Source of the DNA: Anolis sagrei
Lineage: Eukaryota; Chordata; Lepidosauria; Squamata; Anolidae
Assembly: GCF_037176765.1 (NCBI RefSeq)
Contig: NC_090022.1
Location: 72,712,709 to 72,776,708, forward strand
Direction: 5' to 3'
Length of the DNA: 64,000 nucleotides
The position numbers and the translations under genes were made by a program. Positions 24,801 through 37,435 of the stretch are shown here, in pieces. Each line of letters begins with the position of its first letter. Position 1 is the first letter of the stretch. The notes below the pieces were generated by a model, which saw only the letters and a program-made list of their open reading frames with translations, ran no database searches and was not told where the DNA came from.

Positions 24801-24949
24801 GCCCTTCCACACAGCCATATAACCCAGAATATCAAGGCAGAAAATCCCACAATATCTGCTTTGAACTAGGTTATCTAAGTCCACACTACCATATTATTCA
24901 AGTTCAAAGCAGATAATGTGGGATTTTATTCAGCTGTGTGGAAGGGGCC
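24801..24949. mobile_element. Palindromic MITE ('gcccttccacacagcc' family), well preserved
   Basis: Left terminus GCCCTTCCACACAGCCATAT and right terminus CAGCTGTGTGGAAGGGGCC are inverted. Inner arms contain GATAATGTGGGATTTTATT and its complement. Relatives at 15976-16091, 32936-33005 (partial), 36106-36256, 40551-40700 and 54805-54942. Confidence 0.9.
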
Positions 24950-27544
24950 AAAGTCTTCTTTTATTGTTGACATCTACATACCTTGTCAAACATTAATTGT
25001 ATTTTCTAGTCACATCTTCTCATAATATGGCCAAAGAACAACAGTCTCAAGTTAGTCTAGAATCAGAACTGGAAATAACTTTTCAGGTCTTTTATAGTAT
25101 AAATCTCTGCTCACTGCAGAAAACCTTGAGCTACAATCTCCCAACTAGAGTTGTCCAGATTCTATCTGAAGACCTTATAAGGATACCAGTTCCCTGCTGG
25201 AGTAGACCAAGGGGTTATCTTAGTATTCTGTTTTCCATGGTTCCCAAACCCCACAAACAGAACAAGAGGACAGTGGCCCTGTTCTATTTTTGATCTCCAG
25301 CAAAGGGCCTTCAAACCTGCTGCATGTACTTCTAGAGTTAGTGTGCAGTCACTATGAATAGTAGCCATTGATAGGATTATCCATTAAGAATTTGTCTCAA
25401 TATTTTTAAAAATCCCTCTTGGTAGATGGTCCTGATCACACATAATGCAACCATTTATATGATGTGAAGCCTTTCATGTAATACTGTCAATTTGCTCTCA
25501 CCCACTACATTTCTCCTAATCTCCAAACAATTATATCACTGCTTTCTGCCAATTGCTGAGAATTCTCTTATTTTCTAGATAAAATATCCTCAGTTCTTTC
25601 AACCTTTCCTCAAAGGACTTGCTTTCCACACTGCTGTTTTTGTTGCCTTCCTCTAACCTTTTCCAATTGTGTTCACAATCAAAGAACCAGCACCCAGGAC
25701 ACCAGATGAAGTCCAATTTGTGCAAAGTAAAGTAGAACTACTACGGTTTCTGGCTTAAATTGTATCTGCATTTTCAATTACATCGAACAGCCAATCAATG
25801 TTTAACTTGCACTGCAAACCAAAGAACCTTTTCACATGTGTTGTTGCCACACATGCCGGTGCATTTGATATTTATTTTACATCTCACTGCAGAGCTTTTC
25901 ATTTGTATCTGTTGAATTTCACTAAGTTAGTTTTTTCTCCCATTCTTTCAGTGCTGTCTTCTGGAGTTTTAACTGTCAAATGGTCTCCTCTACACCTTCA
26001 TCTTAATCAATATAACAAAGTCAAAAGTATAAAATCCATGATAAAACCATGCATCACTTGACTTAAAAGCATTCATAATGTTAATGATGAGCAAATGATG
26101 GCTATGGTTTTTGAACCAGCTGTGAATCCACCTAATATTTTATCATCTCAATCAAACATAGCCAGTCTGTTTACCTGCAGAAGTTTCAGCAGATTAAATG
26201 GGCACATTCCCTGTCTAATGAGCAGGCACTATCCCCATAGCCAAAGTAAGTTCAATTACTGCTTGATAGATTCCAAGTATCCATTGGAAGGTTTTCCGAA
26301 ATGCTGTCCTCAAAGTTGCCCTAATGAGTAGTGTGTGTATGCATGGAGATGCAGGGAGGACAGGATTTTTGAATAATTTGAAGGGAATATGTTGAACAAA
26401 ACTTCCCAGCTGGGGCTAAGACAACTCCCTCATCTAACAATGATGGCAAGTGGATCGGAAGAGAATGGAAATGAACAAGCTAGCAAAACAGCAAAGCTCC
26501 CTTTAATTCAGTGCACTTGAAGTCAGATTTTTTCTTGCCTAGGTTCAGTGATCGGTTCACTTGCCATGCAGAGAGACCCCTCATACTCAATGCAAACATC
26601 AAGTGGGTTTTTCATTTGTTTTATCAAGGCAGCTTCAGACATAGCCAAATGCAGGAAGTTTCTGTAAACAGTATTTGTGTGAAAGGCCATGACAGCTCTT
26701 ACTGAAGCCACAGTTATTTCAACCAGGTTAATGCAGGTAAGTAAGGGGAAGGAGAAGAGGGCAAGTTAGAACACACATTGTAGATGCCCAAGAGAAGGCT
26801 GCCCTCAAGCTACCAAAGAAACTGAGGACAATTTATCACCATTTAAAATGGCAAAGGACCCCTCTTTTAAAGCTTGGAAAGCTTGCAACTTTGTGTTACA
26901 TGGTAAAATTTATGAGGAAGCAAATAATGTTGCGTAGATATACACCATTTAAAAAAAAGACATTTTAATGCTAGGTAATTCTTTTAAAAAAATAATAAAA
27001 TCACTCAGTACTTCGGAAAAGATCTAAAATATCTTGCTATAGGCAATAGGCTTCCACTCTGTATCTTTAATATTCTGCGGACAGGATTTCATTCTTAGAG
27101 AAAGGGTTGCAGTCAAAGGCCCTAATCCAACCAAAGCTGATTTTAATTAAGTACGTTTGAAAGCAAGGTTTAACTGTGTCACCTGGATTCAATGGAGTAG
27201 TCATGACCAGCTTGATGAAGGTTAGAAATTCTATGCAACCACATTCTTTTCTCCCTTGTTAAAAAAAGGGCCTTAGCTTTGTTCATTTTGGTCCCTCACA
27301 ACAGCTCATTTCCTTTATTTCTCAAGACAGAATGATTATGAGTGGAAAACAGACAACCTGCTTTGACCAACTCCCCAAAACACAGTTGGTGGGAGCTTTC
27401 ACACACCTGCATTTACATGCTGCATAGAAAAAATACAGAGAGTGGAGAAAACCATTTTGAAGCTGTTACCGAAAGAAAAAACAACATTGACTGGCCCTTG
27501 CTCTGAAAAACTTTGGGAGACAGTACCATTCAATAAGGATATTC

Positions 27545-27700
27545 ATAGCCCAGAAATAACTTGGCTGAAGTCACATTCCCTCAGCTTCAGAGGAAGATAA
27601 AGTCTAACCCAGGCCTGGGCTAACCCCTTCGCAGCAAATTTTGCTAAGAAAATTCAATGAGAAAGCTGCCATAAATTGGAAATGACTTGAAGGTACAAAT
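27545..27700 (+). mobile_element. tRNA-derived SINE fragment (third family, 3' part)
   Basis: Body (CTTCAGAGGAAGATAAAG) and 3' tail (GCTGCCATAAATTGGAAATG, then ACTTGAAGG) of the family at 56948-57620. The tRNA-like head is missing. Confidence 0.55.
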
Positions 27701-28486
27701 GCATGATTTACCTGGGAAATGTTATTAAATTCAATTTTCCTTTAAAAAAAAACTAGCTCTTCACTGCAGAATTAAGTACCTAGAGTAATACATGTGCTGA
27801 CCATACACACGAGCATGGATGCCAAGTTGCACCCAAATGTTCTTGAATGTAGAGGAATTCTGGAACAGTGTCTGAAAATATTCCTGTCCATACTTGAATA
27901 CTATGCCACCTGCTTGGGACTGCAACATACTGCCTATTAAGTAAATACTGCTATTCATGGTTGCAAAAGTTTAGTCAAAGTATGGCAGCAGACAAAAACA
28001 ACCTAACTTTGTGCTTGGTTCACTTCTGTTTGCCTTTCTGTGCAATGAAGCTGCTATTCACATAGTATATAGGGAAAAAATCTCATAAAATCTAGAAGAG
28101 AAAGAGCAGAAACATTTCTTTTTCTCTCCACACTGAGAGGCCAGGAGTAGGTATGATCATTGAGTCACAATCTCCCTTGATTATGAACAGCAGCAAACTA
28201 GATGAGCTCTTGTGCTCTTACCATAGTATGAAAGATTACAATTACCAAGCTGCAGGACAGCAGAGAAATCTCACAATGGACAGGATATGTGTCAGTCAGC
28301 CTGCCTGCAATGAGGGAGACCCTCAGGCATGCATGATTAGTTGGAGGTGTGGCCCACTCCATTCAGCGAGGCTTATTCTCATGTAGCTGCCCAAAGAAAT
28401 ATTGGACAGAAAAACAACAATTCAGGAGAGCACTACCATCAGCCCTTGCTAGCAGGACCACTGCCTCTGCTGGATGGAGGGGTTTT

Positions 28487-29086
28487 TTTAATGTTGTGGT
28501 ACAAAAAGTAATATGTCCAAAGCTACATATGTGTCACCTGTAGTGTAGTGTTAGTCTACCACACACTACATAATGAGTCTTGATGCAGCTAACGATTTTG
28601 TCCACTTGATGCAATTTGTCCACAGAACCTTAAAAACAGAAACTGGGGAAACTTCTAGCCACTACACAGACAGATACTGTACTGAAGGGAACACAGAAAG
28701 AAAGTTACACATTTCCACCTATTCCTCAGACCACCACCTCTGAGGGCCCACCATTTTACTAATAGGGAGGAATCTGGGGCAAGTGAAGTATGTCTTTGTG
28801 CAAGTTAGGTGAACTGAGATGTCTATGTAATTTGTTTCTTTTCATGGGGAGGCAGTAGCACACTGCTTCTGGATTACTACTTAATACCACAATGCCACAA
28901 TTTCAGGAGATGCACACAGAACACTGCATGGACCCCCACACTGTTGCTGCAGGATTTCAACAGTGGGAGGACGCCAGAAGTCTTTTCTAAAATGCCACAG
29001 TTATAGTCAGATAAAAAGGGACTCCCTAAAAGAGGATGTGAGATGTTTTCAAGGATCTCAGAAAGTATCTCTTAGGCATGTTTTTT
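28487..29086 (-). other. CYB561D2: Probable CYB561D2 3' UTR
   Basis: Unique sequence following the minus-strand stop. A reversed ATTAAA at 28487-28492 is the first plausible signal, and a reversed AATAAA lies farther at 27314-27319. Extent inferred. Confidence 0.4.
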
Positions 29087-32000
29087 TCAAGGCTGAATTC
29101 TCTTGCGGTAGAGGTAGGCATTGCTCACTTGGTTCATGACAACCAAACTGGTGAGAATAGGACACAGGATGGAGAGATACCAGGAGACTCCAGTCACAGC
29201 TGCAGTAAACCACAAGGAAGACATGCCCAGCATCAAACTGGCACAACCAAGCAGGTACCCAATCAGCCCTGAGGTGGCATGGTAAAGCTTCAGTTTGCCC
29301 AATGTCCAGTTCTTCATCAGCTTGGGGTAGAGCAGAGCAACCCCGCCCATGCACTGCATGCTAGCATAAAACACCGTCAGCAAGCCCGTCTGGCCGTGCC
29401 ATGTGACAAAGTGGTCCTTCCCATTGAGGTATTTGTTATAGGAGATGATGGCCAAGCCCAGTATTGCACAGGTCAGGGAAAGCAGCTGCAAAGCCCAGTG
29501 GAAGCGGGCCCTGGCCTTACGCGAGAAGGACCGAAGTAGGGAGCTCTCAGGAGAGAAAACCAACACGGCTTCTGTCATCAAGAAGGAAAACTAAAGGGGA
29601 GACAAAAGAAAACTCATCATTACCTGAAATTGTTCTTAGAAGATCAAGAGAAACTGAAAAGGAGTTTATCCATATAAAATGGATTTCTCCTGAACATTGA
29701 GAGTAGAAACTGTTTTTGACAGATACAATACCAGATTGTGATTTATCATAGACAAACCCCAGCCAACTCAGAAAGGCATTTTATAGTGAAATTCATCAGC
29801 CAAAAGCTTAGAGCAGAGCTTTCCAAACTTTGAGTGTTGCAACAAGTTACTGTGTTGGCTGCAGTGTGTAGGTGTGTCACATGAACATAATAAGAAACAT
29901 CTGAATCTATGTGAAGTAACAGAACATATATATTTAAAATATAAATGAAAGATTTTCATTAGATATGTTGTGCCCCCATATATTTTGTCATTTGCAATTT
30001 ATATACATGCCCATATCTCTTATAAGGGGTTGGTTTAACCTCCTGTTTGCTAGTAAAACTGAATTACTGTGTTATAAAATGATGCATGTCTTAAAAGTGT
30101 GTCACTAACATTAAATGTTGGAAAACTCAGACTTAGAGGGTTACATAGATGTGATCTGAGTAATTATGATCATAATCTAGAACAGGGAAGGGACTAGCAG
30201 GGATTGCAAAGATACAGAATGGGGGATGCCTGGCTCGAGAGCAGTACATGTGAAAAAGATCTTGGAGTCCTTGTTGGCAACAAGTTAAACATGTTATGCG
30301 GCAGCTTTAAAAGCCAATGGGATTTTGGCCTGCATCAATAGGAATCTAGTGTCTAGATCAAGGGAAGTCATGCTACCCCTCTATTCTGCTTTGGTCAGAC
30401 CACACCTGGAATACTGTGTCCAATTCTGGGCACCGCAACGGAAGGAGGGCAACTAAAATGATCAAGGGTCTGGAGAACAAGCCCTATGAGGAGTGGCTTT
30501 AAGAGCTCAGCATGTTTAGCCTGAAGGAGAGAAGGGTGAGAGGAGACATGATGAGGGCCATGTATAAATATGTGAGAGGAAGTCATAGGGAGGAGGGAGC
30601 AGCTTGTTTTCTGCTGCCCTGGAGACTAGGACGCGGAACAATGGCTTCAAATTACAGGAAAGAACATATCACCTGAACATTAGGAAGAACTTCCTGACTG
30701 TGAGAGCTGTTCAGCAGTGGGACTCTCTGCTCCAGAGTGTGGTGGAGGCTTTTAAACAAAGGCTGGGTGGCCATTTGTTGAGAATGCTTTGAATGCAATT
30801 TTCCTGCTTCTTGGCAGGGGGCTGGACAGGACAGCTCTTCCAACTCAATGGTTCTATGAATTCTTAATTCAAGGCCCACAGAATGCAGGAACATGTGCAT
30901 ATTCTCTTTCAGCGCCACAATTTATCAGACTTCTTTAGTGAACAGAAATCATTCACAAAACAGAAATATAAGATTATACTTTGTTATTTGGGGAGACAGT
31001 GGCAAAATATGTTTTTAGCAGGCTTACCGCAAGAGACATCAAGAGAGGGTGCCAGGAAAATAAACCTGAAAAAGAAAATGGGAGCAAAATTAGAATTTAG
31101 AGTTAAATCAATGAACACACATCTGGAAATATACTGCCAGCTCTTCAGATGAGACATAGTCATAATCAATTCAACGTGCATTAGAACCCTGCTGGATCAG
31201 TCTAAAGATTACAAAGTCTTGTTCTGAGCGTGGATACAGGGGTGTCAAACACATTTTCACCGAGGACATCTGCCTTCTTAGGGTTACCTTCAAAGGGCTG
31301 GTTGTAACTGTAAGACTGCATAAATGTAACTATGTTGCCCTGGCATTGAAAGCTTCACGGGCCACCACAATGTAAAATGATGTAGTGGGGTGGGTTTAGC
31401 CTATGGGACTTGTTTGATACATGTGGGACAACCAGTCTCTCACAGAAAGCTCACAGGCACTCTAATAACTGGGTGACACTGTCATTGCTGGAGAGAGAAT
31501 ACGGATACTACTTATGTTAAAGGTGCTTCCAGAGACGAGGGTTTTGTGACCATTAAAATGCAACGCAGAGATTTTCTCTCTTTCCCTCAACAGATATATG
31601 ATGTGTGGGTTTAAAAAAAAGTCACAGTGGTAACATGAGAGACTTGCACAGAACATTATAACATCTGGACCCACTGCAAAACACCTCATTTCCATACAGC
31701 AATGACCTTGATGGGAGGCACCCTGGGTATCTCCAATTGGTATCATGTTTGTGGTTGTGTGCCTTCAAATCATTGCCCATTTCTGCCACTTTTAAGGTGA
31801 ATATATCAGAAGATTTTCTTGGTAGGGTTTGTTCAGAAGGGATTCCTCTGACACTGAAGTCTGTGTGGCTGGACTAAGGCCATCCATTGGGTTTCCACTG
31901 CTAACTGGAATCTGAACCTTTGTCTTCAGAGTCACAGTCCAATACTCAAACCATTAGACCACACCGGCTCTCTTGGAATCACACTATTTTTACCTTTTCC

Positions 32001-34041
32001 CATTGGATGAGATTGAGAGAGAAGTAATATATGTCTAAGGCATTCTCCAAATTTAAAGGAGAGATATTACAAGACATTGTGGAAATAGAAATGCTTCAAA
32101 CAAAATGTATACATTCCAAAAGTGTGATAATCTTCATTTGTAGCAGCACCTTAAGATCTAACATGAACTTTCCTGGTTCAAGAATGTGTTTGTGTTATGC
32201 AATAAATCCTTTTGTGCCTTTTAAGGCTTCAGGGCAATACTATCACTTTATAAACAAAACAAACACGTTGAGTAAACAAGGTGTGCCCTGTGAAATGCAA
32301 CCACAGAAGAATTGTCCAGAGCTGAAATTCTTGGGGCACTACTGAAAATGGGCCAGGTGATCTCATCTACAGCCACTGTTTGTATGTGTGACTCTTATTA
32401 CACTGAGGGACCCATTTATCGGAGAAGCTGAAAAGATATTCTGTAAAAGCTTCCAGGCTGAAACAGGATAATAGGAGAAGTGGCCATCAAAGGATCAGCT
32501 TGCTGTGACAAAGCTCAAATGTTGTACTCAATAATGGAACAAGAGAAATGCTACACTATCTGGCAGAGATGGGCACTGGCCAAATTCTCAAGGCAATCTG
32601 TAATAGCCCATCTAAGCAAAAGCAACTGAATGTGGAAGGATAGCTTCAATTGTACTCAAGGTACAGATGGATACCAAGATGGGGATGAGTACTCCATTTC
32701 TTTTGCTAGACTTTACACTTTAACTGCCATGGCTCAAGGCTATGGAATCCTAGGATTTGTATTTTGGTGAGACACCAACACTCTTTGGCAAGGAAGGCCA
32801 AATACTTTGTAAAACTACAACTCCCAAGAAAACATAATACTGAGCCACGGCAGTTGATGGTGGCAAGCTGCATTAATTCTATAGTGCAGATACACCCTGA
32901 GATAGAAAGTACTTTGTCTTCTCCTAGGCTGCACCTAGATCCCTTCCACATAGCTGAATAAAATCCCACGTTATCTGCTTTGAACTGGAATATATGGACG
33001 CACACACACCCATCTCTACTACAATGCCTTTTGCTAAATTGATCAACACTGAGTGATATATTTTTATCATCTTTAATATGCTTTAAATGTGATCTAAACT
33101 GTGCTACATTTGTACATTCAGTAGAATTGTTTATTTAATTGGTTTATTAAATATATATTATTAGATTTTAACAGCACTTTGTTTTAATCTATATTGAACT
33201 TTTTTTCATGTCAGGGGGGACTTGAGAATCTGCAAGTTGCTTCTGGTGTGAGAGAATTGGCCGCCTGCAAGGACGTTGCCCAGGGGATGCCCAAATGTTT
33301 TACCATCCTGTGGAAGGCTTCTCTCATGTCCCCACATGAGAAGCTGGAGCTGACAGATGGGACTCACCCCACTCCTCAAATTTGAATCACCAACCATTCG
33401 GTCAGCAGTCCTGTCAGCACAAGGGTTTAACCCACTGCGCCACCTATATGTTGAACTTACTTATTTGAACTTATTTGACAATAGCCATTCCTATCCCTTT
33501 AGGTCTGAATGAGTAACCTTTGGTTGTACAGATATTTTGGACTACAACTCTTGTAATCTCTCACCATCAGCCATGCTCCTGGGGCTTTTAGAAACTAACA
33601 TCTAAAACATACAGAGAGTGAAAAACTCCAGCCCTGTATTAAAGCATTTTTCTAACGATTATACTTCACAGCAGGAGCCTCAGAAGAAACCTGCATGATT
33701 CAGAAACCTGGCCACTCAGTCCAATTCCAAATTAAACAAACTCACAGAAACCAACACTGCACAGATCTGTTCAGACTTTCAGTTTGTTAATGTTATCTCT
33801 GCACATGCTTGAAAAAAAGATTAGATGGCTGGACAACTTCAAGGATCCCTACCCAAGCTTTAGTGTCATCAACTTTATGATCCATCCATGTACCTACAAC
33901 GACTCCTGACTTACTTGATCCCGGTCTTGCAAGCACAGCCACAAAGATGGTAAATCCAAGTGAAACTAGGTGTGCAGCAACACCAAAGATAGCCCTGAGG
34001 GAGCGGTAGATCCGCGACTCAGTTTCAAGGGTCAGAGCCAT
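29087..34041 (-). CDS. CYB561D2: Cytochrome b561 domain-containing protein 2, transmembrane di-heme reductase (3 coding exons)
   Basis: Coding exons on the minus strand: 33915-34041 (127 nt, donor GTAAGT), microexon 31028-31065 (38 nt, flanked by CAG and GTAAGC), and 29087-29590 (504 nt including stop). Phases fit exactly (split Ser a|gt, then phase 0) and give 222 aa, the human length. The protein (101F6) is a six-helix membrane b561 reductase that passes electrons from cytosolic ascorbate across an endomembrane. All four heme-ligand histidines are present: H48 (SWHPLLM), H86 (FHWALQ), H120 (WHGQTG) and H159 (LYHATSG). The start MALTLETES matches the family; upstream in-frame residues have no ATG. 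It is head-to-head with NPRL2 and convergent with TMEM115. Confidence 0.97.
30205..30862 (+). mobile_element. CR1-type LINE fragment (RT C-terminus and 3' end)
   Basis: Plus-strand translation includes [20 protein letters not shown], then VQFWAP, the RT C-terminal signature of CR1-like LINEs. It continues with [20 protein letters not shown] and ends near TGGACAGGACAGCTCTTCC. Frame-broken and 5'-truncated. It sits in the second CYB561D2 intron in antisense orientation to the gene. Confidence 0.85.
31028..31065 (-). CDS. CYB561D2: CYB561D2 38-nt microexon carrying heme ligand H48
   Basis: Encodes (S)[12 protein letters not shown]. The minus strand reads TTTTTCAG before it and GTAAGC after it. 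Without it the frame shifts and the first heme histidine is lost. Too short for ordinary ORF listing. Confidence 0.93.
31747..31975 (-). mobile_element. tRNA-derived SINE (third family), minus strand
   Basis: Minus strand starts AGCCGGTGTGGTCTAATGGT (A-box region), with a B-box-like GGTTCAGATTCC, and ends in a GGCACACAACC tail. In the first CYB561D2 intron. Confidence 0.7.
32693..32915. mobile_element. Palindromic MITE ('catctacactgtagaatta' family), diverged copy
   Basis: Arms with TTTAACTGCCATGGCTCAAG and AGCCACGGCAGTTG in inverse order, and AACTACAACTCCCAAGAAAA. Relatives at 35845-36050 and 41256-41487. Confidence 0.65.
32936..33005. mobile_element. Partial MITE of the 24801-24949 family
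   Basis: Only one arm is present: CCCTTCCACATAGCTGAATA and CGTTATCTGCTTTGAACTGG. Confidence 0.6.
33207..33447 (-). mobile_element. tRNA-derived SINE (second family), minus strand
   Basis: Minus strand begins GGTGGCGCAGTGGGTTAAAC (A box) and has a GATTCAAATTTG B-box remnant. It ends with the CATGAAAAAAA tail next to 33207. In the first CYB561D2 intron. Confidence 0.8.
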
Positions 34042-34102
34042 GTCTTCTCCAACAGAGTCTTCAAGGTAGTGACCTTCCACTGTCCTCCAGTTACAGGCTC
34101 CC

Positions 34103-34103
34103 T
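34103..34103 (-). other. CYB561D2: Likely acceptor of the CYB561D2 first coding exon
   Basis: Minus strand reads CTGTGCTGCACAG just before 34103, giving a 62-nt 5' leader before the ATG in this exon. A second AG at about 34082 is possible. It would join the donor at 38232 in the CpG promoter. Confidence 0.4.
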
Positions 34104-34796
34104 CTGTGCAGCACAGATCAGTTTCCCCAACACATCAAGGCAAGCGGGAAGGGCGACACTCTTGTATTTGGGCAAAAACAACCGTTTTCTTGTGCTTCTA
34201 GTAGTTTATCTGGTCAAGGGAAAAGAGAACAATCTTTTAAAAATCAGTAGCTAAACACATCTTGCTAGGGAGAGCTAAATACCTTAAGACACCCTTTGCT
34301 TCTAAACAGGAATAAAACCAGTAAAATGTAACACTGAAGAATGAGATAAACTTTATGCACTGAAGTGACACAGAAGGATTCCTCAGATTCCGATAGTTTG
34401 AAGATCTAGTCCCCTATGATTAGGCAGCTGCCTCAGGCAACAAGTTTCATGTCTCATGAAAGGGAACCAAATGGTTAGTTATTTGATTTTTTAATCACTG
34501 TACTATTAACTAGCAGGGATGGGAAGAGGTTTTTCTGAGACTGTCTGCCTGGCATACCTAAATAATTTGCCTAGATTTCATATACTCAGGTATTAATTGA
34601 CCTCATGTGTGATGAGGGCAGGTTTTGGGGGTCAAATGATACATTTAATATGACCTATGGACAAGGTAAGGGTCACTCAACAGAGAAAGGTACCTCAGGG
34701 AGTCAGTTACCTCTGGCCCCCATTTCCTCAGCCAGGTACTGAAAAACCCAGAAATAGTGGGAGAGCACAAAGGGAAGTGAGCAACCAGGTACTTCT

Positions 34797-35030
34797 TTTA
34801 TGTTCTCCTGTGATGGTGTGAGAGAATTGGCCATCTGCAAGGACATTGTCCAGAGGATGCCCGGATGTTTTGATGTTTTACCAGCCTTGTGGGAGGCTTC
34901 TCTCATAACCCTGTATGTGGAGCTGGAGCTGACAGAGGAAGCTCAACCCACTCTCCCTGGATTGGAACCCCTGACCTATTCATCAGCAACCCTGCCAGCA
35001 TAAGGGTTTATCCCATTGCACCACCTGGGA
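34797..35030 (-). mobile_element. tRNA-derived SINE (second family), minus strand
   Basis: Same family as 33207-33447: GGTGCAATGGGATAAACCC head on the minus strand and GTGAGAGAATTGGCCATCTG in plus orientation. Confidence 0.75.
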
Positions 35031-35217
35031 TGGATTAAGCTCTTGCCTTTCACCACTCTTTTCAAAGAAAGGCATGGTTCTTTTTTTGATAAGAGCTAAG
35101 GTACAATACTTATGCATGGAAAAGTCAACCCAGAACTTTTGATTAACCTTCTAGAGTTATATGTGAGTATATAGGATATGCACCTTCATTCAGATAAGTA
35201 GAAGGCATTTTCTAGAC

Positions 35218-35352
35218 CAGTGGTTCTCAACCTGTGGGTCCCCAGGTGTTTTGGCCTACAACTCCCAGAAATCCCAGCCAGTTTACCAGCTGTTAGGATT
35301 TCTGGGAGTTGAAGGCCAAAACATCTGGGGACCCACAAGTTGAGAACCACTG
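35218..35352. mobile_element. Palindromic MITE ('cagtggttctcaacctgtgg' family), well preserved
   Basis: Left CAGTGGTTCTCAACCTGTGG is mirrored by ACAAGTTGAGAACCACTG at the right. The inner arms CTACAACTCCCAGAAATCCC and GGATTTCTGGGAGTTGAAGG are nearly perfect inverses. Confidence 0.9.
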
Positions 35353-35844
35353 TTCTAGACTGTCTTAAGCCAACAAAATGTCTTGGGCTGACCCGAAGTT
35401 TCAGGGCTGTAGAAGGAACTGATTATATTGCTCACTCCTGAATCATCAACTTTATTGCAAAACAAGGAACACAGGAAACATACCCTTTATAAATGGGATT
35501 TTTAAAATAGCCTAGTGGACTATACTAAATCTACAGTTATTACTTTAAGTTGTATAATAAGAAAAAGGAGTGGCTCAATGATACTGAATCTGCAGAATGT
35601 GCAGAGTGACAAATTGTCTAAGTACATCTTCTCTAGCTATTGCCATCCAAACTAAAATTATCAGTTAATAAGGACAAACCCACTCTGTCCCATACATGGA
35701 ACAGGACAGAGTTCCTCCACTGAGTGAAAATGAGAACACATTTCCAAACAGCCTTATTCAAATGGTAACATGGGATTTTAAAAAATGCATGAGGTTGAAA
35801 TGCAAAGAGCATTTGATTGCATTAGAGATCTGACCCAGCTAGGA

Positions 35845-36050
35845 ATTCATCTATACTGCAGAATTAAAAGTTTGACACCATTTTAACTGCTATGGTTCAA
35901 TGCTGTGGAAACCTGGGAGCTGTAGTTTTTAGGCTTCAGACTTATCTGCCAAATAGCATTGATACCTCACCAAACATGATTCCATAGCACTGAGCCTTGG
36001 CAGTTAAAGTGGTGTCAAACCTCATTAATTCAACAGAAGATGCATCCTGA
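35845..36050. mobile_element. Palindromic MITE ('catctacactgtagaatta' family)
   Basis: Left arm CATCTATACTGCAGAATTAA then TTTGACACCATTTTAACTGC. Right arm TGGCAGTTAAAGTGGTGTCA then TTAATTCAACAGAAGATGC. Confidence 0.8.
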
Positions 36051-36105
36051 CCTGGGAAGACCTGGGTTCATTTTTTTCAAATCCAGAATTACATCGTTAG
36101 TCTGA

Positions 36106-36256
36106 GGCCCCTACTACACTGCCATATAATCCAGATTATCAAAGCAGATAATCCACATTATCTACTTTGACCTGAATTATATGAGTCCACACTGCCATTT
36201 AATCCAGTTCAAAGCAGATAATTTGGATTTTATATGGTTGTGTAGAAAGGGTCTGA
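36106..36256. mobile_element. Palindromic MITE (24801-24949 family)
   Basis: Left GGCCCCTACTACACTGCCAT and right GTTGTGTAGAAAGGGTC inverted, with AATCCAGTTCAAAGCAGATA inside. Confidence 0.8.
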
Positions 36257-36847
36257 CTGAACTCACTCCTTAAAGGGAGTTTAAAGTTTGCCATTTCCTC
36301 AGCTGCTCGGGAAGGAACTCAAAAGCAGGAAACTGTAAATGAGAAAATCACACCCTCTAGGTCTGATCTTGCAATAACCGGATGTCTTTGAGCAGAATCA
36401 AGCAGCAAATGGTCTGGGAAAAAACCCAAGTACTCCCACCCGCACAGCTCATCACCAAGCCTCCCTTTAGTGCAAATCAGTGCCATCCCAAACACAACAC
36501 CACCAGCAAGCGAGGCAACAAGGCTCTTCTGTCATCGGGGAAAGATACATGTTGCAGAGGCACAATTCACACACACACACACATGTATGCTTTCCTTCCT
36601 CGTTTCAGTGACTGATCAACACAATGCTAATGGGAAGAGGATGAGCCTGAATGTGTAAAGTCCTCAACCCTTCAAAGCCCCATCAAAGGAGAGCTTCCAG
36701 GGAGCCTGTTGCCAGCAGGAGGTAGAAAGATCCACTATCCCCCAATACAGGTTGAGCATCCCTTATCCAAAACACTCCAAAACTGCCCACATGGGAGGCT
36801 GAGATAGTGCTGGCTTGGCATACAACAATTTTGCATCAGAATCAACA

Positions 36848-37110
36848 TTTTTTTTCATGTTAGGAGCAACTTGAGAACTTGCAAGTCGCTTCTGGTGAGA
36901 GAATTGGCCGTCTGCAAGGACGTTGCCCAGTGGACGCCCGGATGTTTTATCATCCTGTGGGAGGCTTTTCCCATATCCCCGCACAGGAAGCTGGAGCTAA
37001 CAAGACAGGAGCTCATCCCGCTCATTCCGCTCCCTGGATTCAAACCGCCGACCTTTCAGTCAGCAGTCCTGCCAGCACAAGGGTTTAACCCATTGCACCA
37101 CCGGGGACTC
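36848..37110 (-). mobile_element. tRNA-derived SINE (second family), minus strand
   Basis: Minus strand head GGTGCAATGGGTTAAACCC, then GGTTTGAATCC B-box region; tail near TAACATGAAAAAAAA at 36848. Longest copy of the three minus-strand copies. Confidence 0.85.
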
Positions 37111-37309
37111 TGGGATCAACATTAAAAATGGCAAATGACTATCTAGTCTTGCCTTGATGTCATTAAATATATCGCTTCTCTTCCCTTCTGATAAACATCT
37201 TTGCCCAATAGTGCTAGTGCTTCACCAAACTACAACTCCCAGGATGCCACAACATTGTGCCACGGCAGCTATCAAATTGCATTAATCTGACAGTGTAGAT
37301 CGAGCATGG

Positions 37310-37435
37310 ACAAACTTCAGCCCTCCAGGTGTCTTGGACTCCAACTCCCATAATTCCTAACAGCCGGTAGGCAGTTAGGAATTGTGGGAGTTGAAGTCCA
37401 AGACACCTGGAGGGCCAAAGTTTGCCCATGCCTGG
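37310..37435. mobile_element. Palindromic MITE (13881-14036 family)
   Basis: ACTTCAGCCCTCCAGGTGTC and its inverse GACACCTGGAGGGCCAAAGT flank a short centre, with GGACTCCAACTCCCATAATT and AATTGTGGGAGTTGAAGTCC as arms. About 0.8 kb upstream of the bidirectional promoter. Confidence 0.85.

Larger units (their letters stand above)
22211..28486. other. Intergenic space between the convergent TMEM115 and CYB561D2 genes
   Basis: No gene is supported. It holds a MITE (24801-24949) and a SINE fragment (about 27545-27700). A reversed AATAAA at 27314-27319 could serve a long CYB561D2 transcript. The remaining open frames lack family signatures. Confidence 0.5.
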
